Of a DNA stretch of 64,000 bases, positions 8,373-16,623 are shown one piece after another. The stretch's first letter is position 1. Each line of letters starts with the position of its first letter. The DNA comes from Halalkalicoccus paucihalophilus. Its GTDB lineage: Archaea; Halobacteriota; Halobacteria; Halobacteriales; Halalkalicoccaceae. The notes under the pieces were generated by a model, which worked only from the letters and a program-made list of their open reading frames with translations, was not told the origin of the DNA and did not search any database. Location: assembly GCF_001593955.1 (NCBI RefSeq), contig NZ_LTAZ01000005.1:458001-522000 (forward strand), written 5' to 3'. A program made the position numbers and the translations under genes.

Positions 8373-9320
8373 ATGAAACGGAGCCGGAGTGCCCTCGCAG
8401 GACTCCTCTGTATGGGACTGTTTTTGCTCGTCGCAGAGCCCGTCGCGGCACAAAACTCGATCAACGATCAGCTCATCGGTAACCTGAACGACGCGCTTCT
8501 GTACGCCGCGCTCCCGATCACCGTTCTGGTGCAGGCGATCCTGATCTACGCGGTGTTCAAGTTCCGAAACAACGACGACCCCAAACCGACCCAGGAGAAC
8601 CGCCGTCTCGAGATCACGTGGACGGTCGCGACCGCGATCGTGTTGCTGTTCGTCGGCGTGGCGTCCTATCAGGTGATGGCCAATCCGTTCATCACCGCCC
8701 AGAACAACGACGTGCCCGACGAAGCCGACGTCGAGATCGAGGTCGTCGCGTTCAACTACGGCTGGAACTTCAACTACCAGGACGCGGGCATCCAGACGAC
8801 CGGTGAGGCGACGATCCCGACCGACACCCAGGTGTACTTCAATATCACGGCCGACGCGGAGCAGAACTCGTACATACACGGATTTCACGTCCCCGACCTC
8901 GGGTTGAAACAGGACGCCAACCCCGGCCAACACAACATGGTGAAGACCGAGGTCTACGAGGAGGGTGAGTACCAAGGCTACTGTTCGAAGTACTGCGGCG
9001 TGGGCCACTCGAACATGTACTTCACCATCAACGCGGTGAGCGAGGACGAGTACCAGCAGTGGGTCCAGGAACAGCAGGCCAGCGCTGAGGGCGACGGCGG
9101 CGAAGGGGGCAACCAGAGTGCGGAGGGCGAAGGAGGCAACCAGAGTGCGGAGGGCGAAGGAGGCAACCAGACGGCCGCCGAGGGTGGCCAGGGTAACCAG
9201 AGCGCCGAGGGCGGCGCGAACGGCACCGAAACCAACGCGAGCGCCGAAGGCGGTCAAGCGGGCGGCGAGGGTGATGCAGGCGGGGACGGCACCCAAGAAG
9301 GCGCCGGCGGCGGTGCCTGA
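8373..9320 (+). CDS. coxB: Cytochrome c oxidase subunit II
   Basis: A 315-residue subunit carrying the CuA electron-entry site of a heme-copper oxidase. A signal peptide (1-26, ending VAA) precedes two membrane helices (about 42-65 and 82-104) and an extracellular cupredoxin domain. CuA ligands are visible as His169 in SYIHGFHVPDLG and the Cys204, Cys208, His212, Met215 cluster in CSKYCGVGHSNM. From residue 238 the tail is a Gly/Glu/Asn repeat (GGNQSAEGE units), probably an extracellular low-complexity extension. The DNA of the tail is a 27-bp tandem repeat. Partner subunits CoxC and CoxA are encoded nearby. Confidence 0.95.
   Translation: MKRSRSALAGLLCMGLFLLVAEPVAAQNSINDQLIGNLNDALLYAALPITVLVQAILIYAVFKFRNNDDPKPTQENRRLEITWTVATAIVLLFVGVASYQVMANPFITAQNNDVPDEADVEIEVVAFNYGWNFNYQDAGIQTTGEATIPTDTQVYFNITADAEQNSYIHGFHVPDLGLKQDANPGQHNMVKTEVYEEGEYQGYCSKYCGVGHSNMYFTINAVSEDEYQQWVQEQQASAEGDGGEGGNQSAEGEGGNQSAEGEGGNQTAAEGGQGNQSAEGGANGTETNASAEGGQAGGEGDAGGDGTQEGAGGGA
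9102..9170 (+). repeat. 27-bp tandem repeat in the coxB tail
   Basis: About two and a half copies of a 27-bp unit encode GGNQSAEGE units in the CoxB C-terminus. The second and third copies are nearly identical at DNA level, suggesting recent duplication or slippage. Length may vary between strains. Confidence 0.75.
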
Positions 9321-9606
9321 TCGGTTCCGATCGGTTCGTTTTTACTCCGGCGGTTGGTGATCGGTTCGACCGACTCGATAGACGGGGAGCAGTCGTGCCG
9401 CCGTTCGCATGGCTCCGCGGCGACGGCCCCGGGAGTACGGAAGCCACGAACGGGAGTCGAGATGGTCCCGTCATCACCAGTCGTCGCTCGAAGCGTCCCC
9501 ACTCAAGCGACAAGTCGAGCGATCCTTGGAGGACAACCGCCGGGACGCGGGCCCGTTACGGGGATCGCTGAGAGAGCTACGACACGAGCAGTGAGCGCGT
9601 ACGACG
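9321..9606. other. Intergenic stretch without a supported gene
   Basis: Downstream of coxB, 286 bp with short open frames on both strands. None has the acidic composition of neighbouring proteins, a recognisable domain or a convincing start. One plus-strand frame (9409-9594) ends just before the amphi-Trp remnant and has some helix-like character, but I would not call it a gene. The stretch may be decayed coding DNA like the remnant that follows. Confidence 0.4.
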
Positions 9607-9891
9607 GATAGAACGGAGGAAGTCCTCCCCGAAAACGAGAGGTCTCGAACCCGCGGGGAGATTACACAGAACCTCAGGACGGTCGCGGACGGGCTCGACG
9701 GCGTCGGCACCCCTCGCTCAGTGCGGGCGAGGAGTCGGTCGATCTCGCGGTCCCGGAATCCGACGTTCGGGGTGAGAGCCGAACACGGGACGGGAATCGA
9801 CGGAACGGAACCCAGCGTGGAGTTCGAACTTGAATGGGACGAGGGCCGAGGGGAGAGGACGGACAGTAGTGGAGAACTGACGACCGAGTAA
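9607..9891 (+). pseudogene. Decayed amphi-Trp domain gene
   Basis: Reading from 9607 gives TEEVLPENERSRTRGE, then LRTVADGLDGV, and near the end PSVEFELEWDEG before TAA at 9889-9891. These match the start, middle and end of the small amphi-Trp domain proteins common in haloarchaea. The middle is out of frame: the expected LSAGEESVDLAVPE is read one frame over from about 9717 to 9759, and the frame returns at PTFGVRAE. There is no in-frame start codon, and a TGA lies at 9592. Two compensating indels plus loss of the start indicate a pseudogene. An intact relative lies at 56647-56928. Confidence 0.8.
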
Positions 9892-9991
9892 CTGCTGTCA
9901 GTCCATCGGTGGGCGGCGGTCGTGGCCGTCACGGACTCGACGTACACCCGAGCGGTCGCTTGTCTCGGGGCGGAAGTGTCCAAGTGCCGTG

Positions 9992-10010
9992 TCCCGCCTT
10001 CGAGGCGGGA
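9992..10010. terminator. Perfect GC hairpin in the convergent coxB-coxC gap
   Basis: TCCCGCC pairs with GGCGGGA around the 5-base loop TTCGA. It lies 44 bp beyond the coxC stop on the opposite strand and could serve as a terminator-like element, though no long T-run follows. Subterminal hairpins of this kind also occur at ends of IS200/IS605-type elements, so a mobile-element remnant is an alternative. Confidence 0.45.
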
Positions 10011-10054
10011 TTCTGTCGTGAACGGCTCGAAAATCAGAGGGAAACGGTCCGGCT

Positions 10055-10960
10055 TCAGACGACCGCACCGAGGTACAGCACGACGACGAGGAAGATCCAG
10101 ACGACGTCGACGAAGTGCCAGTACATCGAAACCGTCGAGACGGAGGTGTGGCGTTCGGCGGAGTACTGCCCGTAGAGCGCGCGCACGAAGAGGATCGCGA
10201 TGAGTACCGCGCCCATCGTGACGTGCAGTCCGTGGAGACCGGTCAGCCCGTAGAAGGCGCTCGCGTACAGCGCCTCCTGAGCCGCCGCCAGCGTGAACCC
10301 TTCGTGAACGATGAACTCGTAGTACTCGTAGCTCTGGCCGGCGAGGAAGATCATACCGAGCAGGAGCGTCGCTCCGAGCCCGAGGATGAAGTTACGCCGG
10401 TTGTCCTTCAGGAGCTGGGTATGTGCCCAGTGGATCGTTCCACTGGAGATGATCAGGATCAACGTGTTGACGAGGACGATCTCGCTGATGATGGGGATCT
10501 CGATCGACCCCAGCGTCACGGTGCCGGCGACGAGCGGCCCGGAGATCACCGCGAAGTCGGCTGGTGGCCATCCGTGAATCCGGATCGAGAAGTAGTAGAC
10601 GAACAGCGCCCCGAAGGTCGCGATTTCGGTACACAGAAAGAGGATCATCCCCCATCGGAGGCCGCTATTGCCGTGTCCATCACCCGCCCAGAACGCCTTG
10701 ACGAAGGCGTGATAGGTCCAGCCGTACAACCCGACGAGAAAGACGACGACGCTCGCGAGGAGGACGCCGCCGCCGACGATCGGCTGCAGCGGGAGGTCGC
10801 CCATCGCGAGGATGAACAGTGCGGCCCCGATGTAGATCCCGGAGGCGCCCATCGCGGCAATGAACGGCCACCAGCTGGCCTCGCCAAAGCCCTTCGGCCA
10901 GTCTTCGACGGCCGGGAGGTGATGGCCGTGATCGTCGCCAGAGTCTTCGGAAACGGTCAT
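10055..10960 (-). CDS. coxC: Cytochrome c oxidase subunit III
   Basis: A 301-residue membrane subunit with seven predicted helices. Hallmarks include GMILFLCTEIATFGALFVYYF, EIVLVNTLILIISSGTIHWA, and the C-terminal HVTMGAVLIAILF followed by YWHFVDVVWIFLVVVLYL, the subunit III signature including the conserved WHFVD. The N-terminal 35 residues are His/Asp-rich (DDHGHHLPAVEDWPKGFGEA). Start at 10960 (MTVSEDSGDDHGHH) replaces a longer frame that would extend into the divergent neighbour. It converges with coxB across a 734-bp gap holding a pseudogene and a hairpin. Confidence 0.95.
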   Translation of the reverse strand: MTVSEDSGDDHGHHLPAVEDWPKGFGEASWWPFIAAMGASGIYIGAALFILAMGDLPLQPIVGGGVLLASVVVFLVGLYGWTYHAFVKAFWAGDGHGNSGLRWGMILFLCTEIATFGALFVYYFSIRIHGWPPADFAVISGPLVAGTVTLGSIEIPIISEIVLVNTLILIISSGTIHWAHTQLLKDNRRNFILGLGATLLLGMIFLAGQSYEYYEFIVHEGFTLAAAQEALYASAFYGLTGLHGLHVTMGAVLIAILFVRALYGQYSAERHTSVSTVSMYWHFVDVVWIFLVVVLYLGAVV

Positions 10961-11049
10961 GACTCTGGGTTCTGCGTCGATTACCAAAAAGCCTCCCAAC
11001 CGCGTCGGCGGTCCGGAAGCTACAACCGCTCGCGGGGGGTACTGCGGAT

Positions 11050-11310
11050 ATGTCCGTTCCGGCCTTCGAACGGTCTGACGGGGAGGCACACCCCTGTCCG
11101 CAGTGTGGCCGACCGTTCGCACGCGCGGAGTACGTGACGCTTCACCTCGGTCTCGAACACCCCGAGACGCTCTCGGAGTCCGACCGCGAGCGGTTCGTCG
11201 AGGTCTACCGGGGCGAGACCGACGAGATCAAGCGCTTTCGACTGAAGGCGCTCGCGACCCTGATCGGGATGTACTTCGCGTTTCTCTACCTCTATCTCGT
11301 CCTCGCCTAG
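11050..11310 (+). CDS. Small C2H2 zinc-finger membrane protein of the cox cluster
   Basis: An 86-residue protein with an N-terminal C2H2-type finger, HPCPQCGRPFARAEYVTLHL followed by GLEH, giving Cys-x2-Cys and two histidines. A charged linker precedes one C-terminal membrane helix (GMYFAFLYLYLVLA). Divergent from coxC and followed by further small cox-region genes. The combination of finger and membrane anchor near coxC is familiar from other haloarchaea, but I know of no demonstrated function; copper delivery or oxidase assembly is speculation from context. Confidence 0.82.
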   Translation: MSVPAFERSDGEAHPCPQCGRPFARAEYVTLHLGLEHPETLSESDRERFVEVYRGETDEIKRFRLKALATLIGMYFAFLYLYLVLA

Positions 11311-11348
11311 TTCGATGGGTTTTCGGTGAACTGTCCCCTACGGCGTGT

Positions 11349-11732
11349 ATGGAAGAGCAATCGGGGTTGAGCGACCGACACCGGAAGGCCAGCCCGTGGC
11401 CGCTGTTCATCGCGGTGGGGCTCGCCCTCGCGGAGCTGGGAGTCTTCCTCGATCTCGTCTCGATCGCGATCGGGGGACTGTTGTTGTTCGTCGGCTGCCT
11501 CGGGGGGATCGTGAGCGAAGCGGGGTACGCGAGGACGCCGTGGCCCTTCATCGGCGGGCTGGGGTTGGTGCTCGCAGTCGTGGGAATCGCGCTGACGGCG
11601 CTCTACCCACTGGGTGGCGGTGGCGCGCTCGATTTGGGCTTTCGCGCGGTCTCGATCGCGGTCGCGGGCCTGCTCTGTATGGGCGGGTCGCTCCTCGGGC
11701 GCGTGGTGCTCGAGCGGCAGTCGACGGTGTAG
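11349..11732 (+). CDS. Four-helix membrane protein of the cox cluster
   Basis: A 127-residue protein starting MEEQSGLSDRHRKASPW with four hydrophobic segments (about 16-36, 38-58, 64-88, 97-118). The glycine-rich helices (SIAIGGLLLFVGCLGG) suggest tight packing. ATG at 11349 is preferred; the open frame runs back to 11103 only inside the preceding gene. It sits between two other small cox-region genes on the same strand. Family function unknown to me. Confidence 0.75.
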   Translation: MEEQSGLSDRHRKASPWPLFIAVGLALAELGVFLDLVSIAIGGLLLFVGCLGGIVSEAGYARTPWPFIGGLGLVLAVVGIALTALYPLGGGGALDLGFRAVSIAVAGLLCMGGSLLGRVVLERQSTV

Positions 11733-11777
11733 CCGACGAACCACTAGGTATTTGATCGCCCCGTTGCTACATCGGGT

Positions 11778-12005
11778 ATGAGCCGACTGCTCGACGATCG
11801 CGTCTTCAACAAGGAGACGCTGCTCGATTCGACGGTGAACCTCGTGCCGTTTTTCATCCTGCTGTTCTTCCTCGTGCTGTTCGTGGTCGCAACCCCCGAG
11901 GGCTGGCAGGACGGATCGTACTACAGCATCTACATGATAACCATGATCATCAGCATGATCTGGGGGCTGTTGCACCTGACCTACGCGACCGCAAAGCGCG
12001 TCTAA
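11778..12005 (+). CDS. Two-helix small protein of the cox cluster
   Basis: 75 residues with two membrane helices (about 22-43 and 50-70) and the loop VATPEGWQDGSYY. It starts MSRLLDDRVFNKETLLDST. It lies 78 bp upstream of coxA on the same strand. Similar small proteins precede subunit I genes in haloarchaea; a structural subunit-IV-like role is possible by analogy but not shown by sequence. Confidence 0.78.
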   Translation: MSRLLDDRVFNKETLLDSTVNLVPFFILLFFLVLFVVATPEGWQDGSYYSIYMITMIISMIWGLLHLTYATAKRV

Positions 12006-12051
12006 CGCCGCCCGGCCGCCGACCGATTTTCGCGCACGGGCGGAACCTCAC

Positions 12052-12061
12052 CTTTCATTAC
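12052..12061 (+). promoter_or_regulatory. Probable TATA element of coxA
   Basis: A TTTCATTACG stretch lies about 25-30 bases before the coxA ATG at 12084. This is the spacing expected for a leaderless haloarchaeal transcript. The match is weaker than the psmB and XRE-CBS elements in this window. Confidence 0.35.
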
Positions 12062-12083
12062 GCTCCGTTACTGAGAGTCGAGC

Positions 12084-13841
12084 ATGCAGATAGACGGGCA
12101 GATAGCCTTGACCGTCCTGATGGGGCTCCTCCTGCTGATCGTCGCAGGCTGGATCGCCCGCATCGAGGACTGGCGCTCATACACGCCGCTCGCCAGTGGG
12201 GGTGGGCGTGCGGTCGACGATACCGCATACGAAACACAGGAGAAACCCGGCGGGCTCGTCCGCTGGCTCACCACGGTCGATCACAAGGACATCGGCATCC
12301 TCTACGGGATCTTCGGGACGTTCGCGCTCATGTGGGGTGGGGCGACGGTCGCGCTCATGCGGACCGAGCTGTTCACCCCCGAGCAGGTCCTCATGGAACC
12401 GACGACCTACAACGCGCTGATGACGAGCCACGGGATCACGATGCTGTTCCTGTTCGGGACGCCGATGATCGCGGCGTTCGGGAACTACGTCATTCCACTT
12501 TTAATCGGCGCGGACGACATGGCGTTTCCCCGGATCAACGCCATCGCGTTCTGGCTGCTTCCGGTCGCCGGAACGCTGATCTGGAGCCCGTTCGTCCTGA
12601 TGTCACTCGGTATCGAACCCGCCCAGACGGGCTGGACGATGTACCCGCCGCTATCGGTCAATCAGAGCGCGCTCGGGATCGACTTCATGTTGCTCGGACT
12701 GCACCTCTCGGGGATCAGCGCCACGCTGGGTGCGATCAACTTCATCGCGACCATATTCACCGAGCGCGCGCCCGATGTCGGCTGGGAGCGACTCGACATC
12801 TTCTCGTGGACGATGCTCACCCAGTCGGGGCTGATCCTGTTTGCCTTCCCGCTGCTCGGAAGCGTCCTCCTCATGCTGTTGCTCGACCGTAATCTGGGGA
12901 CGACGTTCTTCACGACGGATGGCGGGGGGTACATCCTCTATCAGCACCTCTTTTGGTTCTTCGGCCACCCCGAGGTGTACATCCTCGTATTGCCGCCGAT
13001 GGGGCTGGTCAGTCTGATCCTGCCCCGGTTTGCCGGCCGGAAACTGTTCGGGTTCAAGTTCGTCGTCTACTCCACGCTGGCGATCGGCGTGCTCTCCTTT
13101 GGGGTGTGGGCCCACCACATGTTCACCACCGGTATCGACCCGCGGATCCGTTCGGCGTTCATGGCCGTCTCGCTCGCGATCGCGATCCCGAGCGCGGTGA
13201 AGGTCTTCAACTGGACCACCACGCTGTGGTCCGGCCGTCTCAGATTGACGGTGCCGATGCTGTTCTGTATCGGCTTCGTCTCGAACTTCATCATCGGCGG
13301 TGTCACCGGCGTGTTCCTCGCGTCGATCCCCGTCGATGCGGTGTTACACGCCACCTACTACGTGGTCGGGCACTTCCACTACATCGTGATGGGCGCGATC
13401 GGCTTTGCGCTCTTCGCGGGCGTTTACTACTGGTTCCCGCTCGTCACGGGCCGGATGTACCAGCGTTCGCTCGGACTGATTCACTTCTGGCTCTCGTTTA
13501 TCGGGACGAACGTGACGTTCTTCGCGATGATCCTGCTGGGTTACGGCGGCATGCCCCGGCGCTACGCCGAGTACCTGCCTCAGTACGCGACCCTCCATCA
13601 GGTCACGACCATCGGCGCGTTCCTCATCTTCATCGGCGGCGTCGTCTTCCTCTGGAACATCGGCCAGTCGTGGCTCGAAGGTCCCCGCGTCGAGGACGGC
13701 GACCCGTGGAACCTGAAAGAGGACGGTCTGGTCACACAGGAGTGGACGTGGTTCGAGCAGAAACTCGAAACGCGGCTGGCCGACGGTGGCGAGCCTTCGG
13801 ACGACGAGACGGCGATGGCCGACGGCGGCGAACGCGAGTGA
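12084..13841 (+). CDS. coxA: Cytochrome c oxidase subunit I
   Basis: The 585-residue catalytic subunit of a proton-pumping heme-copper oxidase, with about 12 core helices plus an extra N-terminal helix. Metal ligands are visible: His116 in MTSHGITM (low-spin heme), His295 with Glu297 and Tyr299 in FGHPEVYIL (CuB, cross-linked Tyr), His344/His345 in WAHHMFTTG (CuB), and His430/His432 in VVGHFHYIVMG (heme a3 and heme a). The GHPEVY glutamate fits an A-type proton channel. The C-terminal 50 residues are acidic and cytoplasmic (LADGGEPSDDETAMADGGE). It works with CoxB and CoxC encoded nearby, using hemes made via the CtaA-CtaB fusion. Confidence 0.97.
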   Translation: MQIDGQIALTVLMGLLLLIVAGWIARIEDWRSYTPLASGGGRAVDDTAYETQEKPGGLVRWLTTVDHKDIGILYGIFGTFALMWGGATVALMRTELFTPEQVLMEPTTYNALMTSHGITMLFLFGTPMIAAFGNYVIPLLIGADDMAFPRINAIAFWLLPVAGTLIWSPFVLMSLGIEPAQTGWTMYPPLSVNQSALGIDFMLLGLHLSGISATLGAINFIATIFTERAPDVGWERLDIFSWTMLTQSGLILFAFPLLGSVLLMLLLDRNLGTTFFTTDGGGYILYQHLFWFFGHPEVYILVLPPMGLVSLILPRFAGRKLFGFKFVVYSTLAIGVLSFGVWAHHMFTTGIDPRIRSAFMAVSLAIAIPSAVKVFNWTTTLWSGRLRLTVPMLFCIGFVSNFIIGGVTGVFLASIPVDAVLHATYYVVGHFHYIVMGAIGFALFAGVYYWFPLVTGRMYQRSLGLIHFWLSFIGTNVTFFAMILLGYGGMPRRYAEYLPQYATLHQVTTIGAFLIFIGGVVFLWNIGQSWLEGPRVEDGDPWNLKEDGLVTQEWTWFEQKLETRLADGGEPSDDETAMADGGERE

Positions 13842-13910
13842 ATTCGAGCGGCGATTCGGATCGGCATGGTCGCTGACGGGAACGGAACCGCGACTGCGAC
13901 TACGTCGTTG

Positions 13911-14015
13911 CTATCCCGTTATAACGATGAAGAACGCAGTGGTCGCCATCAAAACGGCGATACCGCCGAGAACGAGCGCCAGTAGCTCCTTTTCGGTGAG
14001 CTCCCTATCGAGCAT
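13911..14015 (-). CDS. 34-residue single-helix membrane protein
   Basis: A tiny frame on the strand opposite coxA, read as MLDRELTEKELLALVLGG followed by a hydrophobic run (about 13-32) ending VITG before TAG. The charged helix LDRELTEKELLA and single membrane helix look protein-like rather than random. It lies between coxA and the divergent cox-cluster gene at 14074, 58 bp from the latter. It is short, so ribosome or proteome evidence is needed; I judge it real from its composition and position. Confidence 0.6.
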   Translation of the reverse strand: MLDRELTEKELLALVLGGIAVLMATTAFFIVITG

Positions 14016-14073
14016 AGTTCTAGTCGGATCGGCGGAGGGAAAGCCTCATCGTTTCGCCCGCCGAACCCTCGCC

Positions 14074-14334
14074 GTGAGCGAATCTGCTACCGCCGGATCA
14101 CGGGTGTCCGGTCGACGGGTCGTCATCACGATCTACGTCAGTCTCGTCGCGTTCGCCGGTGTCATGGGATACATCCTCGGAAGTATCATCGAGGACCTTC
14201 AATCGATCATGCTCCTAGGCGTGATCGCGATCCCACCGACGCCGCTCGGCTTTGCGGTCTACGGTTCGGTGACGATCGCGCTTCTGCTCGGCGTGTTCCT
14301 GCTCGCGATACGCTACGTCGCCCGCGTGGAGTGA
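14074..14334 (+). CDS. Cox cluster two-to-three-helix membrane protein
   Basis: 86 residues starting at GTG (MSESATAGSRVSGRRVV) with helices at about 16-37 and 57-80, and a loop IIEDLQSIMLLGVIAIPPTP that may form a third. I recall similar haloarchaeal proteins being annotated simply as cox cluster proteins. GTG at 14074 is chosen because the upstream frame has neither a good start nor protein-like composition. Divergent from the 34-residue gene. Function unknown. Confidence 0.75.
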   Translation: MSESATAGSRVSGRRVVITIYVSLVAFAGVMGYILGSIIEDLQSIMLLGVIAIPPTPLGFAVYGSVTIALLLGVFLLAIRYVARVE

Positions 14335-14372
14335 AGTCGCGGGCCGTAGAAACGGGGCCGAACGCGTCTCGA

Positions 14373-15983
14373 TTATCCCTCGCCCACCATTCGGTCCTCC
14401 TCGTTCCACTCCTTCTGGCGGAGTTCGAACTTCTGGATCTTGCCGGTAGCAGTAGTAGGGAGTTCCTCGACGAACTCGATCTCGTGGACGACCTTGTAGC
14501 CAGCCAGGTGCTCGCGGGTGAATTCGGTGATCTCCTCGGCGCTCGTCCCGGGCTCATCGGGATCGCCGTTCGCGGGGACGAGAAAGGCCTTCGGCGTCTC
14601 GCCCCACTTTTCACTCGGTGCGGGAATCACCGCGGCGTCGGCCACGGCGGGGTGCTCGAAGAGGGTGTCCTCGAGTTCGATGCTCGAGATGTTCTCGCCG
14701 CCCGAGATGATGATGTCCTTTTTTCGGTCTTGGATCGAGATCATGCCGTGCTCGTCGATCACGGCCAGATCTCCGGTGTGGTAGTACCCCTCGATTCGAT
14801 CGGAAAAGGCCTCTTCGGTCTCCTCGGGCTTCTCCCAGTAGCCGTCCATCACCTGATTGCCCCGGACGACGATCTCGCCGATCGTCCCGTTGTCCCGTGG
14901 GACGTCCTCGCCGTCCTCGTCGACGACGCGGATCTCGGTGCCCAGATAGCCGATCCCCTGGCGCTTCTTGATCGAGAAGCGTTCGGCACCCTCAGGTAAG
15001 AGCCGTCTGGCATCGGAGGTCGTGATCAGCGGGCCGGTCTCGGTCGCGCCGTAGACGTGTTTCAGGTACCAGCCGAAGTCGTCCTCGATGGCGCGAATGG
15101 TCGCTTCCGGCGGTGCCGCGCCCGCGGTGGCCGCTCGGACGGGGTTCGAACCAGTGGTGTCCTCGCCCGTTTCCTCGTAGCGCTCGATCAGCATATTGAG
15201 AACGGTCGGGGCGGCACAGAGATACGAGACGCCTTCGTCTCGAACGGTCTTGAGGATCCACTCGGCGTCGATTCCACGGGTGCAGACGTGCTTTGCGCCC
15301 ATCCCCGTGATCGCGTAGATGTGGCCCCAGCCGTTGACGTGGAACATCGGCAGGGTCCAGAGATAGACATCGTCGTCACGGATCTCCTGATGGATGCTGA
15401 TGAGATAGGCGTGAAGCGTCTCCGCCCGATGGGTCCGACAGACACCCTTCGGGTCACCCGTGGTTCCCGAGGTGTAGTTGATGGTGATGACCTCGTCCTC
15501 GGTCATCTCGGGGCGGTCGTAGTCGCCGTCCGAGGAGTCGAGGAGTTCCTCGAAGTCCTCCCAGTCGCCCTCGGTGGCGCTCGCGTCGTTCGAGATGTAG
15601 AGTTCGGTGGGTACTGACTTGCGGACGGGGTCGATCTTCTCGGCGTGTTCGTGGTCCGCGATGATCGCTTTCACGCCCGCGTCGTTCAGAATGTACTCGA
15701 AGTCGTCGGGGACCAGCCGGTAGTTGAGCGGCGTGTGGATCGCGCCCAACTGCATGATCGCGTAGGCGGCTTCGAGGTGGTAGTGGGTGTTCGGATCCAG
15801 CACCGCCACCCGATCACCCTTTTCGATCCCCCGTTCTTCGAGCGCCGCCGAGAGCAGATCCACGCGCTCGCCCAGTTCCCCATAGGTAAATCGCTCGCCC
15901 GTGGTGGCCACGACGGCCTCCTGATCGCCGTAGTGGGTGCGTGCCCGGTCGAGAAAGTCGGTCGTCAGCAGTGGCTTGTGCAT
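14373..15983 (-). CDS. Acyl-CoA synthetase (AMP-forming)
   Basis: A 536-residue ANL-superfamily ligase that activates a carboxylic acid with ATP and CoA. The P-loop motif YTSGTTGDPKGV is at 170-181. Later come YGATETGP, YHTGDLA, the hinge DRKKDIIISGGENISS and the catalytic-lysine region TTATGKIQK near the C-terminus. The N-terminus MHKPLLTTDFLDRARTHYG fits medium/long-chain ligases; the frame extending to 16085 adds only unsupported sequence. Neighbouring genes for an acyl-CoA dehydrogenase and methylmalonyl-CoA mutase suggest fatty or branched-chain acid breakdown. Exact chain length cannot be read from sequence. Confidence 0.93.
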   Translation of the reverse strand: MHKPLLTTDFLDRARTHYGDQEAVVATTGERFTYGELGERVDLLSAALEERGIEKGDRVAVLDPNTHYHLEAAYAIMQLGAIHTPLNYRLVPDDFEYILNDAGVKAIIADHEHAEKIDPVRKSVPTELYISNDASATEGDWEDFEELLDSSDGDYDRPEMTEDEVITINYTSGTTGDPKGVCRTHRAETLHAYLISIHQEIRDDDVYLWTLPMFHVNGWGHIYAITGMGAKHVCTRGIDAEWILKTVRDEGVSYLCAAPTVLNMLIERYEETGEDTTGSNPVRAATAGAAPPEATIRAIEDDFGWYLKHVYGATETGPLITTSDARRLLPEGAERFSIKKRQGIGYLGTEIRVVDEDGEDVPRDNGTIGEIVVRGNQVMDGYWEKPEETEEAFSDRIEGYYHTGDLAVIDEHGMISIQDRKKDIIISGGENISSIELEDTLFEHPAVADAAVIPAPSEKWGETPKAFLVPANGDPDEPGTSAEEITEFTREHLAGYKVVHEIEFVEELPTTATGKIQKFELRQKEWNEEDRMVGEG

Positions 15984-16090
15984 GCCTCTCCGGACGTTTA
16001 TCACAAATCGTGATATACGTTTTCGTCCGGAGCGAACCGATTCCGACAGTGGCAGTGGGACCCAAACGATTTCGGTCGGCCACACTAAAA

Positions 16091-16585
16091 ATGGGTATGA
16101 CAGCCGAAAAGGGATTAATACCGTCGGTCGGTGAGTTCATCGAGTACTGCCGGACCCAGTCAAGGCTCCTCCGGGGATCCGTCGAGACGATGGGATCTGA
16201 GGCCGACGAACTACTCGAGGGAATCACCGAGAGAACGGCGGAAGTCCGCACGCGTCTCGACGGGGCCAAGAGTGCGACACCACAGTCGGCCGCCGGTCCG
16301 AACGACGACTCGATCGATGTCGCGGCGGTCGAAGAGATGGAGGAGGAAATCGAGCGGGAACAGGCAGTTCTCGAGGCCAAACAGGCCCGAATAGATGCGT
16401 TTCGGGACCTCGCAGGTGGCTACGACGACCTCGCGGAAGAACTGCGTTCCGACGTAGACGACGGACGGGAAGCGATGGAACGAATCGTCGAGTTCGAGGC
16501 CCAGCGGGGCGCGCCGGCTTACTTCGAGGAGAGAACGGTCCTCGAAGCCGCGACGTCGAACGGTTTCGAGGACGACAGAGCGTAA
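16091..16585 (+). CDS. Coiled-coil protein of unknown function
   Basis: 164 residues, or 162 if the second ATG at 16097 is used. No family recognised. The central part (about 75-125) is strongly heptad-like and acidic (EEMEEEIEREQAVLEAKQAR), and a second helical segment covers 130-150. There are no membrane segments and no cysteines, so a soluble, probably dimeric, protein is likely. It sits alone on the plus strand between the acyl-CoA synthetase, which is divergent, and the mutase, which converges. Composition is typical of a genuine haloarchaeal protein. Confidence 0.7.
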   Translation: MGMTAEKGLIPSVGEFIEYCRTQSRLLRGSVETMGSEADELLEGITERTAEVRTRLDGAKSATPQSAAGPNDDSIDVAAVEEMEEEIEREQAVLEAKQARIDAFRDLAGGYDDLAEELRSDVDDGREAMERIVEFEAQRGAPAYFEERTVLEAATSNGFEDDRA

Positions 16586-16623
16586 CCATCAAAAGAAAAG
16601 CGGACGAAACCGGCCGTCAGGCC

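Noticed and set aside
8271..9296. Upstream extension of the heme O synthase frame to an 806-residue protein
   Set aside because: The extension is antisense to coxB, whose CuA motif is intact. The GTG at 8270 gives a normal length.
9474..9983. 169-residue minus-strand frame in the coxB-coxC gap
   Set aside because: Serine/arginine-rich, non-acidic and overlapping the amphi-Trp remnant on the other strand. Not haloarchaeal in composition.
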